DNA from: Streptomyces hygroscopicus
GTDB lineage: Bacteria > Actinomycetota > Actinomycetes > Streptomycetales > Streptomycetaceae
Direction of reading: 5' to 3'
Length of the DNA: 64,000 bases
NCBI RefSeq assembly: GCF_026168105.1
Contig: NZ_LBMW01000020.1
Location: 62,001-126,000, forward strand
Below are positions 50,242 through 57,962 of this stretch, piece after piece. Under the pieces are notes generated by a model. It was not told the origin of the DNA, ran no database searches, and saw only the letters and a program-made list of their open reading frames with translations. Each line of letters opens with the position of its first letter. Within the stretch, counting starts at the first letter, position 1. Position numbers and translations under genes: made by a program.

Positions 50242-51627
50242 ATGACCGCCGTCGACTACTCCCGGCTGGCCCGCGAGGTCGAGGGGCGCGTCTTCCTGCC
50301 GGGCAGCGCCGGCTTCCGGGTCGGCTCGAAACTGTTCAACACCCGGTACAGGGACCGTGCTCCGGCCGCCGTCGTCACCGCGGCCCACACCGCGGACGTG
50401 CGGCGGGCCCTGCTGTGGGCGCGCGAGCAGGGCGTCCCTGTCGTCGCCCGCAACGGCGGCCACAGCTTCGCCGGCTACTCCGTCAACGAGGGCCTGGTCA
50501 TCGACCTCAGCCGGCTCACCAGGACCCACGCCGACGGCTCCACCGGTCTGGTCGTCGCGGGCGGCGGCGCCAAGATCAGCCATGTCTACGACGCGATGCA
50601 GCCGTACGAGATGGTCTTCTCCACCGGCACCAGCCCGACCGTAGGCGTCGCGGGCCTCGCGCTCGGCGGCGGTGCCGCGTTCGCCGCCCGCCGCTACGGC
50701 CTGACCGCCGACTCCCTGGTGGAGACCAGCGTGGTCCTCGCCGACGGCTCCCTCGCCGTGGCGAACGAACGGGAGAACCCGGATCTGTTCTGGGCCTGCA
50801 AGGGCGGCGGCGGGGGCAACTTCGGCATCAACGTCTCCCTCACCTTCCAGGCCCACCCGGTCCCGGACGTCACCACCTTCCACCTCACCTGGAAGTGGCA
50901 GGAGGCGGCCGCCGTCCTGGACGCCGGCCAGCGCATGGTGCAGAGCGCGCCGGACGACTTCGCGGCCCGGCTCGGCGTGTGGACGTACGGCACCGGGCTC
51001 GGCGAGATCCGCGACAACGCCGAAGTCACCCTCCAGGGGCAGTACTTCGGCCCGGCGAGCGCGTGCCTGCAGATCCTGGACCCGGTGCTGAGCGCGGCGA
51101 CCCCGGTGTCGAGGGACGTCACCGAGCGCACGTTCTGGGAGGCCAACAAGCACATGGTGCACGCCACCTCCGGCGACCAGTTCGCGCTGCGCTCCAACTA
51201 CATCCGCGAACCGCTCGCCGCGGAAGGCGTCGAGACCATGCTGTCCTGGGTCGAGCGCTGGCCCGGCAGCCACAACCCGGACGGCGGCGGGGTCGGCCTG
51301 TTCTCCTGGGGCGGCGCCATCAACCGCGTGGCTCCCGGCGCCACCGCCTTCGTCCACCGGGACACCCTGTTCCTGGTCTCCATGGACACCTCCTGGACGG
51401 ACGACGACGGCCCCGCGCAGATCGACGCCAACCTCGACTGGCTGGGCGGCCTGCACTCCGCCATGGCCCCGCACGTCACCGGCTCCGCCTACCAGAACTT
51501 CGTCGACCCGGAACTGGCGAACTGGCGCGAGGCCTACTACGGCGCCAACTACGGGCGCCTGGTCGAGGTGAAGCGGAAGTACGACCCCGACGGGGTCTTC
51601 TCCTTCGGCCAGGCCGTCGGCTCCTGA
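50242..51627 (+). CDS. FAD-linked BBE-type oxidoreductase
   Basis: 461 residues. A PCMH FAD domain with NGGHSFAGYSVNEGLVIDLS, whose histidine should hold FAD covalently, then GTSPTVGVAGLALGGGAAFA. Bicovalent family members have a cysteine in GxCPTVG; here it is serine, so only one link is expected. The BBE C-terminus is present (LANWREAYYGANYGRLVEVK, then KYDPDGVFSFGQA). These enzymes oxidise alcohols or C-N bonds with oxygen. In this cluster it could oxidise a hydrazine or an amino-acid side chain. Tightly follows the small hypothetical gene. Confidence 0.9.
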   Translation: MTAVDYSRLAREVEGRVFLPGSAGFRVGSKLFNTRYRDRAPAAVVTAAHTADVRRALLWAREQGVPVVARNGGHSFAGYSVNEGLVIDLSRLTRTHADGSTGLVVAGGGAKISHVYDAMQPYEMVFSTGTSPTVGVAGLALGGGAAFAARRYGLTADSLVETSVVLADGSLAVANERENPDLFWACKGGGGGNFGINVSLTFQAHPVPDVTTFHLTWKWQEAAAVLDAGQRMVQSAPDDFAARLGVWTYGTGLGEIRDNAEVTLQGQYFGPASACLQILDPVLSAATPVSRDVTERTFWEANKHMVHATSGDQFALRSNYIREPLAAEGVETMLSWVERWPGSHNPDGGGVGLFSWGGAINRVAPGATAFVHRDTLFLVSMDTSWTDDDGPAQIDANLDWLGGLHSAMAPHVTGSAYQNFVDPELANWREAYYGANYGRLVEVKRKYDPDGVFSFGQAVGS

Positions 51628-51674
51628 ACCCCGCTCCACCGCATCCCAGAAGGTCCCCCTACGAAGGTGACGCA

Positions 51675-53066
51675 ATGAGTGTGTCCAAGTCCACGTCGAA
51701 GTCCTCGTCGAAGTCCTCGTCCTCGTCCCGGGCCAAGGACTCCCAGGGCGGCGCCCCCGGCGTCCTGGACGCCCTGCGGGCCACACCCCGCTCGGTCCGC
51801 TATCTCCTCGGCGGTGTGCTGCTCAACCAGCTCGGCGCCTTCGTCCAGACCTTCCTGGTGCTGTACCTCATGCACCGCGGGTACGGCGTCGACAAGGCCG
51901 GCTTCCTCCTCGGCGCCTACGGCGCGGGCGCGGTCGCGGGCACCGTCCTCGGCGGCGAGCTCACCTCCCGGCTCGGCAGCCGCAACACCATCGTCACGGC
52001 GATGGGCGGCTCGGCCGTCCTGGTCTTCCTCATCCCGTGGCTGGCCGGCCCCGGCGCCTACCCGGTCCTGCTCGGCCTGGTCGTCCTGCTCGGCCTGATG
52101 ACCCAGTCGTACCGCCCGGCCGCCTCGGCGCTGCTGAGCGAGCTGATGCCGGACGAGTACCGGGTCATGGGCTTCTCGATGCTGCGGATCGCCATGAACA
52201 TCGGCGCCGCCGCCGGACCGCTGCTGGCCGCCGGTCTCATCCAGATCGACTGGAACCTGCTGTTCTGGGTCGACGGCGCGACCGCGCTCGCATACTCGTT
52301 GCTCGCCGCCACACTGCTGCCCCGGCCGACCACGAAGCCGGCGGAGCAGCAGGGCGCCGAAAACGCTGCCAAGGAGGCCCAGCGGACGGCGTACGGGGTC
52401 ATGCTCCGCGACCACCGCTTCCTGCTCTATCTGGCCTCGATGCTGCTCAGCGCGCTGGTCTACGCCCAGTTCTTCGCGGTGCTGCCGGTCGGGCTGGCCG
52501 AGGCGGGCCACCCCACCTCCCTCTACAGCGCGGTGCTCACCCTGTCCTCGGTCCTGCTGATCGGCTTCGAGCTGGCGGTGACCGCGCGCGTCAGCCGCTG
52601 GCGGGCGAGCACGGCCGCGACCGTCGGCACCTTCGTCTACTGCCTCGGCATCGCCGGTTACGGCCTGCCCGGCAGCGTGCCGGCGCTGATCCTGCTCACC
52701 ACCGCGGTCAGCGTCGGCGGTCTCATGGTCAGCGGGCCGACCCTGTGGGCTCACCCGGCCAAGGCCGAGGAGAGGGTCCGCGGCCGCTACATCGCCGCCT
52801 CCCAGGCCGTGTTCGGCCTCGGCTCGGCGCTCGGCCCGGCGCTCGGCATGCTCGCGTGGACCCACTACGGCAACGGCGTCTGGGCGGCCTGCGCGGTGCT
52901 CGGCACGCTGGCGGCGGCCCTGGCCTTCACCGGGCTGCGGCCGTCGGACCAGCCGCCGGCGGAGGAGGCCGAGGAGGCCCGTGCACACGAGGAGGCCTCC
53001 GTGGCCGACGAGCCCGCCGTGCGCGGGGAAGTCCCCGGCGAGGCACCCGTCCCCAGCGGACGCTGA
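51675..53066 (+). CDS. MFS transporter, probable product exporter
   Basis: 463 residues with 11-12 hydrophobic helices (YLLGGVLLNQLGAFVQTFLV, then LLGAYGAGAVAGTVLGGELT and onward). The N-terminus is Ser/Lys-rich (SVSKSTSKSSSKSSSSS) and the C-terminus Glu/Ala-rich. It lies 47 bp after the BBE-type oxidase and before the dimethylargininase-like gene. Most likely exports the cluster product and gives self-resistance. ATG 51675 has GAAGG upstream. Confidence 0.9.
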   Translation: MSVSKSTSKSSSKSSSSSRAKDSQGGAPGVLDALRATPRSVRYLLGGVLLNQLGAFVQTFLVLYLMHRGYGVDKAGFLLGAYGAGAVAGTVLGGELTSRLGSRNTIVTAMGGSAVLVFLIPWLAGPGAYPVLLGLVVLLGLMTQSYRPAASALLSELMPDEYRVMGFSMLRIAMNIGAAAGPLLAAGLIQIDWNLLFWVDGATALAYSLLAATLLPRPTTKPAEQQGAENAAKEAQRTAYGVMLRDHRFLLYLASMLLSALVYAQFFAVLPVGLAEAGHPTSLYSAVLTLSSVLLIGFELAVTARVSRWRASTAATVGTFVYCLGIAGYGLPGSVPALILLTTAVSVGGLMVSGPTLWAHPAKAEERVRGRYIAASQAVFGLGSALGPALGMLAWTHYGNGVWAACAVLGTLAAALAFTGLRPSDQPPAEEAEEARAHEEASVADEPAVRGEVPGEAPVPSGR

Positions 53067-53211
53067 CGGTCCCCCTCCGGCCCTTCCCGGCCCGTCCGCC
53101 CACCCTCCGGGCGGGCCGGGTGCCCTCACCACCCTGAGCCCTGTCCCTGCCTCACCACCCCTGAGTCCTGTCCGTACCTCATCACCCATGAGCACCCGTC
53201 AAGGAGCACCG

Positions 53212-54078
53212 ATGCCTGCCACCGACACCATCACGACCAGCACCTCGACCCGCCAGGCCGAACAGCCCGCCCGTATCGCCACCCGCCGCAGGCTGCTGAT
53301 GTGCCGGCCCCGGCACTACGACGTGACGTACTCGATCAACCCGTGGATGAACCCCAGCCGCAGCACCGACGCCGCGCTCGCGCTGCGCCAGTGGGAGCAG
53401 TTGCGCGACCTCTACCTCGAACTCGGCCACGGCGTCGAGGAGATCAACCCGGTCGAGGGCCTGCCCGACATGGTGTTCGCGGCCAACGGGGCCACGGTCG
53501 TCGACGGCAAGGTCTTCGGCGCCCGCTTCCGGCACGCCGAGCGCACCGCCGAGGGGCCCGCCTATCTGCGCTGGTTCGAGGAGAACGGCTACCGGGAGGT
53601 GCTGTGGCCGGAGCACATCAACGAGGGCGAGGGCGACCTGCTGACCGTCGGCCGTCGGATCCTGGCCGGCACCGGCTTCCGCACCGACAGCCGCGCGCAC
53701 GCCGAGGCGCAGGAGTTCTTCGGTCTGCCGGTCACCTCGCTGACGCTGGTCAATCCGAGGCACTACCACCTGGACACCGCGCTCGCGGTGCTGTCCGACG
53801 ACGAGGTCATGTACTACCCCGAGGCGTTCACACCGGGCAGCCGGGCGGTGCTGCGGTCCCTGTTCCCGAACGCGGTGATCGCCACGGCCGAGGACGCCGC
53901 CGTCTTCGGGCTGAACGCCTTCTCCGACGGCCGTCATGTGCTGCTGCCGACCGCCGCGAAGGGGCTGCAGGCCCAGCTGCGCGCTCGCGGCTTCGAGCCG
54001 GTCGGGGTCGAGCTCACCGAACTGCTCAAGGCGGGCGGCAGCGTCAAGTGCTGCACGTTGGAGCTGCGCGACCGCTGA
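53212..54078 (+). CDS. dimethylargininase/amidinotransferase-like enzyme
   Basis: 288 residues. The guanidine-modifying fold is clear: RRLLMCRPRHYDVTYSINPW, the acidic GLPDMVFAANGATVV, the catalytic histidine near residue 186 in NPRHYHLDTALAVLSDD, and the nucleophile Cys280 or Cys281 in GGSVKCCTLEL. These enzymes hydrolyse arginine-type guanidines (dimethylargininase) or transfer amidino groups. In the cluster it could prepare or trim a guanidino substrate, or protect the cell. ATG 53212 has AAGGAG. Its upstream neighbour is the exporter. Confidence 0.9.
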   Translation: MPATDTITTSTSTRQAEQPARIATRRRLLMCRPRHYDVTYSINPWMNPSRSTDAALALRQWEQLRDLYLELGHGVEEINPVEGLPDMVFAANGATVVDGKVFGARFRHAERTAEGPAYLRWFEENGYREVLWPEHINEGEGDLLTVGRRILAGTGFRTDSRAHAEAQEFFGLPVTSLTLVNPRHYHLDTALAVLSDDEVMYYPEAFTPGSRAVLRSLFPNAVIATAEDAAVFGLNAFSDGRHVLLPTAAKGLQAQLRARGFEPVGVELTELLKAGGSVKCCTLELRDR

Positions 54079-54093
54079 GTCATCCCGACGTAC

Positions 54094-54134
54094 GGGGCCG
54101 CCGTGCCGCCCGCCGCGGACGGCACGGCGGCCCC
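54094..54134 (+). terminator. strong hairpin between the dimethylargininase-like and YbaK-like genes
   Basis: GGGGCCGCCGTGCCG pairs perfectly with CGGCACGGCGGCCCC across 11 bases, with GACG and CGTC further out. No U-run. It may reduce read-through into the YbaK-like gene. Confidence 0.65.
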
Positions 54135-54164
54135 CGTCGGCTCCTCCACCAGGAAAGGATCACC

Positions 54165-54698
54165 ATGTCCTCCGCGCCCGCGACCGTGGACAGTCGCGCC
54201 CGTCTGCTCGAGCTGCTCGTCAGGGGCGGCGCCCAGTACCGACTCCTGAGCCACGCGCCGCAGGGGCGCACCGACCTGGCCAGCGCACTGCGCGGCCACC
54301 GCCTGGAGCAGGCCGCGAAGAGCCTGGTCATCAGAGTGGCGCTGAGCGGAAAGCGCCGGCGGTACGTGATCGCGGTGGTGCCCGGCGACCGCAGGGTCGA
54401 TCTGGCGGCGCTCAACGCCCTGTACGCGGGCAAGGAGGCGTCCTTCGCGGCCCGGGGAGTCGCCGAGCAGCTGACGGGCTGTGTGAGCGGCTCGATCATG
54501 CCGCTGAGCTTCGATCCGGAACTGGAGGTGATCACCGACCCGGCGCTCTTCGAGCACGAGGAGATCTTCTTCAACACGGGCCGGCTGGACGAGTCGGTGG
54601 CGCTGCGTACCGAGTGCTATCGCGCCCTGGTGGCCCCCCGGGTGACCCCGATCGCGACGCCCCGCACTGATGTTCCTCCTGGGGCTACCGTGCAGTAA
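54165..54698 (+). CDS. YbaK/ProX-type aminoacyl-tRNA deacylase-like protein
   Basis: 177 residues. The fold is shown by QYRLLSHAPQGRTDLASALR, HRLEQAAKSLVIRVALSGKR (with the conserved lysine) and VEQLTGCVSG-like text ending in SIMPLSFDPELEVITDPALF. Family members hydrolyse mischarged aminoacyl-tRNAs. Beside a synthetase-like protein that probably makes aminoacyl esters of hydroxylysine, it might hydrolyse wrong esters or protect tRNA. Start ATG 54165 follows AGGAAAGG. A Pro/Thr-rich end after residue 160 is extra. Confidence 0.8.
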   Translation: MSSAPATVDSRARLLELLVRGGAQYRLLSHAPQGRTDLASALRGHRLEQAAKSLVIRVALSGKRRRYVIAVVPGDRRVDLAALNALYAGKEASFAARGVAEQLTGCVSGSIMPLSFDPELEVITDPALFEHEEIFFNTGRLDESVALRTECYRALVAPRVTPIATPRTDVPPGATVQ

Positions 54699-54751
54699 TC
54701 CACTCACCCTAGGCTGCCTCCAATTCGACGGCTCAGAAGGGGAGTTGAGAC

Positions 54752-55783
54752 GTGCGGTTGATAAGACGGGTGGCGGCGCTGCTGGGCGCCGCCGCCATGC
54801 TGATGGTGGTGCCGGGCAACGCCCGTGCGGCCACGCCCGCGTTCTCCGGCGTGACCGCGATCGGGACCCACAACGCGTACGACAAGAGCAAGTACACGTA
54901 TTTCGCACAGGCCCTGGACTCCGGGGCCTCACTGCTGGAGCTGGACGTCTACACCGACATCATCAGCAAGCGCTGGCGGGTCAGCCACAGCAATCCGTTC
55001 GGCGACGACAACAACTGCGAGGCGGCGAAGACCCCGGGCGAGCTGTACGGCAAGAGCCGCAACCAGGACCTCGGCAGCTGTCTCGACAACATCGCCGCCT
55101 GGCACCAGTTGCACCCCGACCACCGGCCGATCATCTTCAAGGTGGAGATGAAGGACGGCTTCAACAACAACCGCGGCCTCGGCCCGGACGAGTTCGACGC
55201 GCTGGTGTCGTCGAAGCTCGGCAACATGGTCTACAAGCCGTCCGACCTGCTGGGCTCCCGGTACTCGACGCTCGACGCGGCCGCGAAGGCGAACGCCTGG
55301 CCCTCCCGCGACGCCCTCAGGGGCAAGGTCCTCTTCGAACTCATCCCCGGCACCGTCGAGATGAAGAACCCGTTCGACCACTACTGGACGGACCGGGAGT
55401 ACGGCGAATATCTGCGCGACCTGTACGCCGCCGGGAACATCTCCAAGGCCCAGGCTTTCCCGGCCGTTCTGGGCGCCGCCTCCGGCGACCCGCGCACCAG
55501 CCGCTACGACGCCTCCATCCGCCCGTGGTTCGTGTTCTACGACGGCGACGCCGCGTCGTACGTCAACAACGGCTACGACACGTCCTGGTACGACACCAGT
55601 CACTACATCCTGATCATGACGGATGCGGCGGGCGTGTCGCCGGCGATCTCGTCCACGAACCCGACGGACGCCGAGGTGGCGGCACGGCTGTCGTTGCTCG
55701 CCGCCGACCACGCGAGCGTGATCACCTCCGACTGGGTGGCCAAGTCGCCCTCGGTTCTCAGTTCGACGGCTGACAGGGGCTGA
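54752..55783 (+). CDS. secreted PI-PLC-like phosphodiesterase
   Basis: 343 residues. A signal peptide (VRLIRRVAALLGAAAMLMVV, cleavage near ARA-AT) precedes a phospholipase C-type barrel: IGTHNAYDKSKYTYFAQALD with the first catalytic histidine, LLELDVYTD, and WRVSHSNPFGDDNNC with the second histidine. This is the calcium-dependent phosphatidylinositol-specific phospholipase C class. GTG 54752 has GGGGAG eight bases upstream. It is 53 bp after the YbaK-like gene, but its secreted role suggests it is separate from the cluster. Confidence 0.85.
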   Translation: MRLIRRVAALLGAAAMLMVVPGNARAATPAFSGVTAIGTHNAYDKSKYTYFAQALDSGASLLELDVYTDIISKRWRVSHSNPFGDDNNCEAAKTPGELYGKSRNQDLGSCLDNIAAWHQLHPDHRPIIFKVEMKDGFNNNRGLGPDEFDALVSSKLGNMVYKPSDLLGSRYSTLDAAAKANAWPSRDALRGKVLFELIPGTVEMKNPFDHYWTDREYGEYLRDLYAAGNISKAQAFPAVLGAASGDPRTSRYDASIRPWFVFYDGDAASYVNNGYDTSWYDTSHYILIMTDAAGVSPAISSTNPTDAEVAARLSLLAADHASVITSDWVAKSPSVLSSTADRG

Positions 55784-55868
55784 CCTTCGCGCCTCCGGGG
55801 CATATCACCCATGCCAAGGTGAAACAGGCATACATCCCTGCCCCCCACGAGCGCATCAGGGAGCCCCC

Positions 55869-56426
55869 ATGCTGCGAGGCGTCGACGTCAGCCCGTACCA
55901 GTCATCCGCGTACGACACGAGCGGCCTCTCCTTCGTCTTCATCAAGGCGACGGAGGGGCACTCGTATGTGAACCCCAAGCTCACCGCCCAGACGAAGACG
56001 GCCCGGGAGGCCGGCTGCGTCGTCGGCTTCTACCACTTCCTGTGGCCCGGCAACATCACGGCCCAGGCCGAGTACTTCGTCGGCAGAACCCCGGAGAAGG
56101 CGGGCGACCTGCTGGCCGTGGACTGGGAGACGACCGGTGACGGCACACACGCGAGCAACGCCGAGAAGGACGGCTTCATCCGCGCGGTGAAGCAGCTCCG
56201 GCCCCACAACCGGGTGGTCCTCTACACCAACCGGGACTTCTGGCTCACCATCGACACCACGTCCTACGCCGGGGACGGCCTGTGGATCGCCGACTACGTC
56301 ACCGCGGGCAAGCCCCGGATCCAGGCGTCGTGGCGGTTCCACCAGTACAGCTCCGACCCCGTCGACAAGGACGTCGCGAACTTCGCCAGCACGGCCGCGC
56401 TGCGGACGTGGGCCTCGGGAGGCTGA
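55869..56426 (+). CDS. GH25 family muramidase
   Basis: 185 residues. Only the catalytic barrel: GVDVSPYQSSAYDTSGLSFV, FIKATEGHSYVNPKL, the catalytic DWE at residues 85-87 in LLAVDWETTGDG, VLYTNRDFW, and the end ASWRFHQYSSDPVDKDVAN. GH25 enzymes cut peptidoglycan between MurNAc and GlcNAc. There is no signal peptide or cell-wall-binding domain, which is unusual for a chromosomal lysozyme and resembles phage or contractile-system effectors. GGGAG lies seven bases before ATG 55869. Confidence 0.88.
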   Translation: MLRGVDVSPYQSSAYDTSGLSFVFIKATEGHSYVNPKLTAQTKTAREAGCVVGFYHFLWPGNITAQAEYFVGRTPEKAGDLLAVDWETTGDGTHASNAEKDGFIRAVKQLRPHNRVVLYTNRDFWLTIDTTSYAGDGLWIADYVTAGKPRIQASWRFHQYSSDPVDKDVANFASTAALRTWASGG

Positions 56427-56439
56427 GCCGGCGGCGGCC

Positions 56440-56790
56440 TCAACCCCGCCGGTGCGGGCCCATCTCGAGCAGCACCTCGCCCAGCTGGGCGGCGGTGAGC
56501 GCGGGCGCGGGCAGGCGGGGTACGGCGGGACGCGCGCGGGCCGTCCAGGAGCAGGGCGAGCGGGCGGCGCCGGCCGTCCGGGGCGGCCGTGGTGAGCGCG
56601 GGAACGGTCCGCCCCGGCGCCGCCAGGACCAACAGCAGGTCCTCGGTGGCGCGGGAACGGTCCGCCCCGGCGCCGCCACGGCCAACAGCAGGTCCTCGGT
56701 GGCGCGGGAACGGTCCGCCCCAGCGCCGCCAGGACCAACAGCAGGTCCTCGGTGGTGACGTCCGGGCGGACCGCACCTGCCCCTGGAGGT
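56440..56790 (-). pseudogene. TetR regulator C-terminal relic with repeat expansion
   Basis: The minus strand reads a TetR-family ligand-domain end, GAGAVRPDVTTEDLLLVLAA, then GRRRPLALLLDGPRA and PAPALTAAQLGEVLLEMGPH to a stop at 56440. These pieces are in different frames, and the 53-bp tandem repeats shift the frame further. No helix-turn-helix part is present upstream, where the F420 reductase gene ends at 56808. A decayed gene. Confidence 0.65.
56596..56754. repeat. three tandem copies of a 53-bp unit
   Basis: Units start at 56596, 56649 and 56702 with GCGCGGGAACGGTCCGCCCC and end with GGTCCTCGGTG. The copies differ at only a few bases. The period is not a multiple of three, so each copy shifts the TetR frame. 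Recent slippage or unequal exchange. Confidence 0.92.
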
Positions 56791-56807
56791 CGTCCGACCG
56801 ACGGCCG

Positions 56808-57470
56808 CTATGCGCGGAAGTCCGGGGTGCGCTCCGGGGAGGCCTCCGCCAGCGCCTTGGTGACGGCGTCGGCGCCCGCCTGCAGGCCGTACACCGGGGT
56901 GCCGGGCTGCTGACGCCAGGAGTCGTCGATGCCGCCGGCGTCGACCGTGTCGAAGCCGAGTTCGTCGATCAGGGCCCGCACGCGCCGCTTGGCCGCCTCG
57001 TCGTCCCCCGCGACCGGGAGCGCCATACGGTCGGGGGCACCGGCCGGGCGGGGACGGTCCAGGATGTCCTGCGCGTAGGTGCCGTTGAAGGCCTTGATCA
57101 CGGGATGGCCGATCTGCCTCTCGGTCCAGCGGCTCTCGGTGAGGCCCTCGTCCTCGATCGCCGCGATCCTGCCGTCCCGCTGCTGGGGGTAGTAGTTGCC
57201 GGTGTCGATGACCGCCACGCCGTCGGCCGCCCCGTCGAGCAGGCCGGAGGGCAGATCCGGTACCGCCTTGACGGGGACGGTGACCACGACTACTTCGGCG
57301 CCGCGGGCCGCCTCCTCGACCGGGACGGGGGTCGCGCCCGTCTCCTCGGCCAGTGCGGTGAGGGTGTGCGGGCCGCGGGAGTTGGCGACGGAGACATCGT
57401 GGCCGAGGGCGGTGAGCCGCCGGGTGAGGTTGCCGCCGATGTTGCCCGCTCCGATGATGCCGATCTTCAT
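56808..57470 (-). CDS. NADPH-dependent F420 reductase-like oxidoreductase
   Basis: 220 residues. NADP Rossmann motif GIIGAGNIGGNLTRRLTALG at residues 3-22, then VSVANSRGPHTL (NADP 2'-phosphate recognition), VVVVTVPVKAV, VIDTGNYYPQQRDG and GHPVIKAFNGTYAQDIL. The family transfers hydride between NADPH and coenzyme F420 or acts on related substrates. Start ATG 57470. It is the first core gene after the accessory block. Confidence 0.88.
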   Translation of the reverse strand: MKIGIIGAGNIGGNLTRRLTALGHDVSVANSRGPHTLTALAEETGATPVPVEEAARGAEVVVVTVPVKAVPDLPSGLLDGAADGVAVIDTGNYYPQQRDGRIAAIEDEGLTESRWTERQIGHPVIKAFNGTYAQDILDRPRPAGAPDRMALPVAGDDEAAKRRVRALIDELGFDTVDAGGIDDSWRQQPGTPVYGLQAGADAVTKALAEASPERTPDFRA

Positions 57471-57689
57471 GTCCTGACTCGCCTGGCCCTTCCGGAGGTC
57501 GATGTCGCGCGGAGCCCGGTGGCTCCGCCGGTGCGCTGGGCCAACCTCCCCACGGCTCGCCCTATTCCGGCGATACGCCGAACGGCTGCCGGAGCGCGCG
57601 GACCGCACGGCGGACATGACGGGAGGGGCGCCTGTCCCCGGGAGACAGGCGCCCCTCTCGGCGCGTCGCACGTCACGCGTGCGGTCGCG

Positions 57690-57902
57690 TCACTTGTTCA
57701 GGTACGTCCAGAACTCGTCGAACGAGAGGACCTTGTCGCCGTTGAGGTCCCGGGTCCTGATGACGGCCTCGGCCACCGTGTCGGTGACGTTCCAGTCGCC
57801 CCCCTGGGCCAGGGCGGACTTGAACTCGGCGGCGGTGATGAATCCGTCACCGTCCGCATCGATCCGCTCGAACTGCTTGCGTGCTTCCTCGATGTCCGCC
57901 AC
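57690..57902 (-). CDS. EF-hand calcium-binding protein
   Basis: 70 residues with two canonical EF-hand loops: DADGDGFITAAE at 15-26 and DLNGDKVLSFDE at 52-63, both with acidic residues at positions 1, 3, 5 and 12. A compact calmodulin-like two-hand protein of the type found in streptomycetes, probably buffering or sensing calcium. Start ATG 57902; stop just before a GC-rich spacer. Between the F420 reductase and a MerR relic. Confidence 0.93.
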   Translation of the reverse strand: MADIEEARKQFERIDADGDGFITAAEFKSALAQGGDWNVTDTVAEAVIRTRDLNGDKVLSFDEFWTYLNK

Positions 57903-57962
57903 CGATCCGCCCCTTCTTGGTGCTTTTGCCGTCGTACGGCCGTCCTACTGACGGAGGTCAGA

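Noticed and set aside
41315-54698. Identification of the cluster as negamycin biosynthesis
   Set aside because: Negamycin also needs a hydroxylated beta-lysine part, and no lysine aminomutase is in the window.
56596-56754. 53-bp repeats as a CRISPR array
   Set aside because: The units are directly adjacent with no unique spacers, and no cas genes are present.
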